From positions 214,775,741 to 214,839,740 of the forward strand of contig CM041465.1 in assembly GCA_023213395.1 (NCBI GenBank): DNA of 64,000 bases, given 5' to 3'. How positions within the stretch are numbered: position 1 is the first letter of the stretch; each line of letters opens with the position of its first letter. This DNA comes from Cycas panzhihuaensis (taxonomy: Eukaryota; Cycadophyta). A program made the translations under genes and the position numbers. Below are positions 58,705 through 64,000 of the stretch, one piece after another. The notes beneath the pieces were generated by a model that was given only the letters and a program-made list of their open reading frames with translations, ran no database searches and was not told the origin of the DNA.

Positions 58705-58801
58705 GCCAAGATCGCGATCATGATCTTGGCCGCGGGATCGCTGCAGGAAAGCAATCACCGCGGGACCCACTCCAAATTTAGCAGTACTGCTAAATTTGGA
58801 G
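58705..58801. repeat. Perfect 32-bp palindrome and a nearby inverted repeat
   Basis: 58770-58801 is a perfect palindrome of 32 bases with no spacer (half: ctccaaatttagcagt). At 58705-58713 and 58722-58730 gccaagatc and gatcttggc form a 9-bp stem with an 8-base loop. Both lie in the probable first intron of the antisense gene. Confidence 0.95.
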
Positions 58802-58952
58802 CGATACGTAGGCAGAAAACCAGAAAAAACCAGAAAAGGGGCTAAACAACCCCCAAAAACAGAAAGGAAGATCAGACAGATAGCTAGGAGCCTAAATGAC
58901 TACTAGGAGGCTGACCTTGGCTGACTTTTGATAATTGTAGGTAGTTATCGCG

Positions 58953-60890
58953 ATGGATAACCGCGAAAACGTCGGCATGCCGATACTGAGCTACTTAGAG
59001 ATGGCGTCCTAGGAGGACAAGACGACTCTAAAGAGGTGTGGCCTGTACAAGACCCTCAAGACCCCCATTCGCTGCACTGAGGCTCCTCGTTGACATCGTG
59101 TCACACTGGGACAGGAGGAGGCATGTATTTCACTTACCTCAGATAGGCGATATCACGATCACCCCAGGAGATATCAGGCGGATCTTGGGGGTACCAATGA
59201 CAGGGAGACTAGTGAGGTTAGGAGCGCTGCCTAGCATTGAGGCGGCACATAGAGAGGCATCCCAGTTCTTCATAGGGACTGACAAGTGGGAGTGGAGGGG
59301 AGCTCCCCTCCGCATCGTACTCATGTCCGAGATTCCCGCGAGGAAGCCGATATCGCTATACATTCTGCTCCATTTCCCGAAATGTAACTACAGGAGATCC
59401 CGGAGGATGGGTGGATGCAACGTCTTGCGGTGAGGCCGGTGAGAGGATGGATCGGGCCGGGCCATGGCGAACCTCATCACCCAACTAGACACCATTCAGA
59501 GATCCAATAGAGGAGGGTTTTCTTATAGCACACTATTGCAGTGCTAGTTTTTTTATCACTTTGCGGCGGTAATCCGGCGGGGGCATTCCCCATAGCAGGG
59601 TGGGCCCCGATGGTCCACAGTGTGGCGACGCGCCCGAGGGACAGAGGATCAGGCCCATGTCCGTCGGTCAGTTGATGCGATATCACTTGACCTCCTCACT
59701 CTGACAGACTATATAGCAGAGCCCTACAGAGCAGTGAGGTGGGAGAGTGATGATGGAGCGGGCGGAGCAGGAGCGCCCATTGACGATGACAATGATGACG
59801 ACGACGACGATGGGGGCGACGACGGTGATGATGGGGGAGATGGGGCTGGCCCATCACGACCTGCGGGAGAGGCAGGTCCATCACGCCAGAGGGAGCAAGC
59901 AGACCATCCGGATCGCCGAGGAGGGCCAGGCCCATTAGGAGCTGCCGAGGCGAGCAGGGTGCCCGAGACCAGGGGTCGCAGACTACGGATAGTGAGGAGA
60001 TCCGGAGAGGCGAGGGTCAAGCCAGTCCCTATTAGAGACGAGGTAGAGGCAGAGGATGTACCTGACGAGGAGGTACCTACAGCTGGCAGAGGGCCAGGAG
60101 ACGAGGATGTCGCCCGAGCAGAGGAGCCGGCGGCCACAGCAGGTGAGACCTAACTGTTTCCTTAGTTGTTTGACATCTAGATAGATCTTTGATTTCACTT
60201 TCATTATGGTATGCAGTGAGGATATACACTAACATACAGCATGTTGCATTGACAGGAGTAGTAGAGGTCCAGAGACTGGTGGAGGCCATGGTGAGGGAGA
60301 TGTTCCCTCAGGTCTACGTAGAGGGGCAACCGCCCATCCAGGCAGAGGATGCACCCAGATCAGCAGGAGCCCACATGCAGGCATTCGCCCCACTGGCGAG
60401 GGTGAGAGACATCTGGGCTGCAGAGACCCAGGAGCACATGGCATTCCGGGGATAGCTACAGCGAGAGCTCGACACGGCCAGGGGCGAGCGGGATGAGCTG
60501 CGTGGACGACTCCAGGCCTTAGAGGCTCAGAGTGAACTAGGAGGAGATGCTGGGAGCAGCATCCGCCTAGTAGTCCTAGAGGAGCACCTTAAGGTGACAG
60601 AGGAGAAGTTCAGGGCCATGGAGGAGGGACTCCGAGATGAGAGGGATCGCATCCAGGTCTGCTACGACCAGCTAGTGGTATAGATGGTCTCGAGGTCGAA
60701 AGGTGAGCCGACCCACACACGGCATGGCTACGACCCCGAGACGGCCTCGAGACGAGGGGAGTGAGGCAGGCAGCTCGCGGAGGCACAGGAGGAGCCTCGG
60801 AGGGATGTGGTCCCTGTGAGAGGATCACATGAGCCAGGGATGGCACCCCAGGATCAGGACAGCAGCAGTAGAGATGAGATATACATATGG
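58953..60890 (+). pseudogene. Plant mobile domain (PMD) protein gene, antisense in gypsy, decayed
   Basis: PMD proteins (MAIN/MAIL family and transposon-encoded relatives) carry a domain of about 350 residues. The plus strand reads 'MDNRENVGMPILSYLEMAS', a stop, 'LKRCGLYKTLKTP', a one-base shift, then LLVDIVSHWDRRRHVFHL, IGDITITPGDIRRILGVPM (the PMD 'TFHLP.GEMTITL.DV..LLGLPV' block). The second half of the domain is poorly preserved (59430-59620). An acidic low-complexity linker (Asp run near 59780-59840) follows. A 113-bp intron (60143-60255, AG/GTGAG...TTGACAG) joins it in frame to VVEVQRLVEAMVREMFPQV and a coiled-coil-like tail (ELDTARGERDELRGRLQALE). A first intron ending at 58938 is likely. 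Stops at 59010, 60453 and 60682 show decay. Confidence 0.7.
60143..60255 (+). other. Predicted intron in the antisense PMD gene
   Basis: GTGAGACC donor and TTGACAG acceptor. It is AT-rich between GC-rich exons. Removing it joins two open frames in the same phase (GCA G / GA GTA). Confidence 0.7.
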
Positions 60891-61540
60891 TTTTGACAGG
60901 AAAGTGCGGGCCTCCAGGGGGTCATATGTAGGCTCACATGATTGTACCCCCCTTGCAAGGATCCCAGCTTCCCACACACATGATGTACCAGGACATTTTG
61001 ACATATATATATACACGGGGTAATTGGAACCCCATTTTGACATGAAATTGTGTGTATCATGTATGATAGAGATAGCATGTATGATTCACTTTTGTAAATG
61101 AATATTTTCTGTATGTTGTAAATGTAAACATGTAAATATATAAATATATTTGGTTGTAATATGCATGTGTTTCCTTCCATGTATGGCTATATGTCTAACA
61201 GGGGCACACACGTCCACCGTAAGCAGAGGTGATCGAGAGGTGTAAGGTTAGAAATAGAGCGGCATGCATGTCCACAGGGGAGTATAGCGGAATATGCGAA
61301 GGAAACGATAGGCAGGAGAATGAAGTGACGATACTCCACAGCGTCGTCCTAGTCGGGGGATGCCCAAATAGGAGGATAAAGGTTCCCGAGAGTGCACGGG
61401 AATGTGGGTTCCGCGGGAGGAACTAGAAACAGAAACGAAAATCCATCTTAAATTGCTATTCTACCCGTGGTTGGGAGGAATGGGAGCAATTTAAAATGGT
61501 GGTTTAGGCTCATTTCGGAGCATGGCAGAGAAAATAGTAG
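60891..61540 (+). other. Probable 3' UTR of the PMD gene and spacer before integrase
   Basis: AT-rich from 60980 to 61190 with 'tgtaaatgtaaacatgtaaatat', which could hold a poly(A) signal. From 61200 to 61540 no gene is seen; the integrase of the opposite strand ends at about 61545. Confidence 0.4.
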
Positions 61541-61544
61541 AAAG

Positions 61545-62790
61545 ATCACGCATAAAATTTCTTGAGGAACTTCCCATTGACCGCTTTTTCAAATTCCAAG
61601 CCGTCTAAGGTGGCGATCCTGTATGCGCCGTTATCGAGGCTTTTGAGAACGACGAAGGGGCCTACCTATTTGGGCCCGAATTTGGCCAAGCGATCGTAAA
61701 GGTACTCCAATTTGAGGACGTGGTCCCCAGGGCACAAAGGACGAGCACGAAGACATTTGTCGTGTGTCCTTTGCAAGTGGGCTTTCGAAGCGAGGTTCGC
61801 TTGATAAGCCGTTAAGCGCCTCTCATCCAGGGCTTCGAGGTCTAGGAGGCGAGCCTGACGAATAGACTCCTCGTCAATGAGGCCTTGAAGGAAAACCCGA
61901 AGAGAGGGGATCTCCACTTCTAGTGGGAGTATCACCTCGGTTTCGTAGACTAACGAGAATGGGGTCATTCTGGTAGCCATGCGGATGGAAGTGCGATAAG
62001 CCCACAGGGCGGAAGGGAGTTGGATGTGCCAGTCTCTTTGAGACTGGGCAACGGTTTTCTTCAAAATGCCGACAAGCGTTTTCTTGAAAGATTCAACTTG
62101 CACGTTTGCTTGGGGGTAATAAGGGGATGACGTCTTATGCGAGATCTTAAATTTCTCGCACAATTCGTCCATTTCCTTATTACAGAAGGAAGTTCCATTA
62201 TCCGTAATTAGGACATCTGGAATTCTAAAATGACAGATAATATGCTGGTAGACGAAGGTGGCTATCGTCTTGCCAGGAGTAGTGGACAGGGGGATTGCCT
62301 CCGCCTATTTAGTGAAGTATTCGGTAGCGGTTAAGATATATTTATGTTGTGCGGAAGATGGCGGTGATATAGCCCCAATGAGGTCTAAGCCCCATTGAGA
62401 AAAGGGCCACGGAGACACGATAGGGTGCAACGCCTTGGAAGGTATGTGAGAGACGTTGGCGTGCTCCTGACATCGCTGACATCTAAGGGCACAAGCAGGG
62501 GCATCCTTGAACAAGGACGGCCAGTAATAGCCCATGCGGAGGATCCTTTGGGCCATGGATTGGCCCCCAAAGTGGCCCCCACAAATGCCATGGTGGCATT
62601 CACGGAGTATTTGGTCCGCTTCGTAAGGAGCGACGCAGCGATGCAGGATCCCATCGAAAGATCTCTTGTACAACACTCCATCCACGAGGAAGTGCTACCT
62701 AGCAGTGGCGCGGATATGCGACCTAACTTTATTACTGGCCTCAAGGCGATATTCTTGCTGAGTCAGATATCACACAATATCACCATACCA
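61545..62790 (-). pseudogene. Tat-type gypsy integrase
   Basis: On the minus strand: a zinc-binding HHCC domain (ECHHGICGGHFGG...CQRCQ) near 62490-62600, then GLDLIGAI (first Asp), ITATEYFTK ending in a stop where Trp is usual, ITDNGTSF (second Asp) near 62195, PQANVQVESFKKTL near 62095-62140 (catalytic Glu kept; Gly changed to Val), 'PSALWAYRTSIR' and a C-terminal 'LCPGDHVLK...GPFVVLKSLDNGAY' domain with one more stop at 61664. Only a few stops separate long open runs (62305-62685, 61666-62172), so it is much less decayed than the gypsy at the left of the window. Confidence 0.88.
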
Positions 62791-64000
62791 CTCACTGTCG
62801 ACGAGTGGGTGGGGAGAAGCATCGTGGATGGTCATGATAGACTCGTCCGGGAAAGAGTCGTCAACAGGAATGCCGCTCGCGTTGGGAATGGCAGCATCGG
62901 ATAATTGCTCTGCTACTATCATTCACTTCTTCGACTTCCTGTTAATAACTTGTAAGTCGAACTCTTGAAGCAGGACGGCCCAACGTCCCGCCCTACCTGT
63001 CAAGTCCGAACGGGTAAGTAAGTAACACAAGGGATCAGATTGAACGATCACCTTGGTTGTATTGCCAAGCAAGTAATACCTAAACTTCTTGGTCGCATGG
63101 ACCAAGGAGAGGCATTCCTTTTCAGCGAGGGGATAGTTTAATTCAGCGGCAACGAGAGTGCGGCTGATGAAATAAATAGCCCTCTCGGTTCCCGAATCGT
63201 CCTCCTGTGTGAGCATTGCACCTAGGGATTCGTCGATTGCCGAGGTGTATAGGATGAAGGGCCTATCAAAGCGAGGAGGCGCCAGCGTAGGGGCATAAAT
63301 GAGAGCTTCCTTGAGCCCTACAAAGGCCTTTTCGGTCTTGTCTGACCAGACAAAAGGGGCTCCTTTCTTCAATAGGTTCGTAAGAGGCTTGGCATTTATG
63401 GCGAAATTTGCCAAGAAACGCCTCAAAAAACCGAGCCTGCCTAGAAACGACTTAATTTGTCGTTAGGTCTTAGGCGGCGGCATGTCAAGGATTGCCTTGA
63501 CTTTTTCTGGATCGATTTGGATTCCTTGCTGGGACACGAGGAAACCCAAGAGTTTGCCTGAAGTGATGGCAAACACGCATTTTAGCGGGTTTAGACTAAC
63601 ATGATACTGGCGACATCTCGTGAAGATGGCGCACAAGTCGGAGGGATGATGGGCCCTGGTACGCGAAAGGCCCATCATATCATCCATAAAAACCTCCAAC
63701 GTATTGTTGATGAGGTCGTGAAAGATAAAATGCATGGCTCTCTGATAAGTAGCCCCTGCATTCTTAAGACCAAAGGGCATTGCCTTGTAGGCAAAGGTAC
63801 CCCATGGCGTAGTGAAGGCCATTTTGTGGCGGTCTTCAGGAGAAATCTGAATCTGGTTATAATGAGATCATTCCATCAAGGATATAACTTCAATCCAAAC
63901 AGACGATCGATTATTTGATCAATGAAGGGAAGAGGAAAGTTGTCCTTAGGACAAGCATTATTTATGTCGCGAAAATCAACACAAATACGAATGGTCCCGT
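62791..64000 (-). pseudogene. Tat-type gypsy reverse transcriptase and RNase H (partial)
   Basis: RT on the minus strand: 'IRICVDFRDINNACPKDNFP' near 63930-63990 (first Asp), after a frameshift MAFTTPWGTFAYKAMPFGLK near 63765-63822, FMDDMMGLS near 63680 (catalytic FMDD), 'SGKLLGFLVSQQGIQIDPEK'. Then the connection 'SFLGRLGFLRRFLANFAINA' and RNase H: PFILYTSAIDESLGAML (Asp changed to Ser at the usual 'Y.D' position), AEKECLSLVHATKKFRYYL (Glu) and VIVQSDPLCYLL. The linker to integrase is only about 80 residues, without a second RNase H. The start lies beyond the window. Confidence 0.88.

Larger units (their letters stand above)
54513..64000 (-). mobile_element. Tat-type Ty3/gypsy element with antisense PMD gene (partial)
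   Basis: Its left end is a 2.5-kb LTR (54513-56984) inserted in R2 (flank TATAT at 54508-54512). A polypurine tract on the minus strand (56985-57000) follows, which fixes it as the 3' LTR of a minus-strand element. Moving right: an archaeal-type RNase H remnant (57400-57830), a plus-strand gene with TATA box and plant mobile domain (58279-61170), integrase (61545-62790), RNase H and RT (62900 to the end). The 5' part lies beyond the window. The combination of second RNase H and antisense gene is typical of the Tat lineage. Confidence 0.8.

Noticed and set aside
59724-60137. Minus-strand frame of 137 codons opposite the acidic linker
   Set aside because: It is the complement of the Asp-codon run and Gly/Arg-rich linker of the PMD frame (Ser/Pro-rich low complexity); the plus strand has the splice site and domain evidence.
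62395-62904. Plus-strand frame of 169 codons
   Set aside because: It is the antisense of the integrase zinc-binding region and linker, whose minus-strand reading has clear catalytic motifs.
1-64000. Bacterial-type features, CRISPR arrays, tRNA or rRNA genes
   Set aside because: No spaced identical repeats of CRISPR type, no tRNA cloverleaf or rRNA sequence noticed. The tRNA-like strings (tggtatcagag) are retroelement primer sites.

Overview
This window is a piece of a large, repeat-packed plant nuclear genome. There is no intact host gene. Nearly everything recognisable is decayed LTR retrotransposon or LINE, nested several layers deep, in an AT-rich background with one GC-richer stretch from about 54.5 kb to the end. 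Plant families (Copia with initiator-tRNA-Met primer sites, Ty3/gypsy of the Tat type, an L1-like LINE, a plant mobile domain gene) and the style of old, slowly decayed nesting suggest a gymnosperm; a fern or other large plant genome cannot be excluded.

Layout. 1-665: end of a long gypsy-type LTR. 666-13106: degraded minus-strand gypsy (RT/RNase H, protease, gag) split by a LINE (4597-10771) with a 12-bp target duplication. 13663-30828: plus-strand Copia element (called A) whose long leader holds nested minus-strand LTR elements. One of these (17068-23398, ATAAT target duplications) has gag only, plus a row of host gene pieces. 34711-38902: non-autonomous LTR element with GGCAC duplications. 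39586-43238: another small LTR element, carrying a piece of a TM9SF gene. 43430-46424: solo LTR of a Tat-type gypsy. 46886-54444: Copia element B, with GAACT duplications, inserted in the same older repeat. 54513 to the window end: a minus-strand Tat-type gypsy with its 3' LTR at the left, an archaeal-type RNase H, a plus-strand (antisense) plant-mobile-domain gene with its own TATA box and introns, then integrase, RNase H and RT.

The main result is that three different LTR elements here have picked up pieces of host protein genes. Copia B carries about 1 kb of an intronless VIRILIZER (m6A writer subunit) sequence, antisense, directly behind its primer-binding site. The gag-only element carries, all antisense to itself, an exportin-2/CAS piece, a SEC6 exocyst piece and a SOG1-like NAC piece. 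The element at 39.6-43.2 kb carries TM9SF. All are broken by stops or frameshifts and so cannot make the proteins. They could once have made antisense or chimeric RNA. Further coding-like segments in these elements remain unassigned. Identifications rest on reading translations against remembered family sequences; no search was run.
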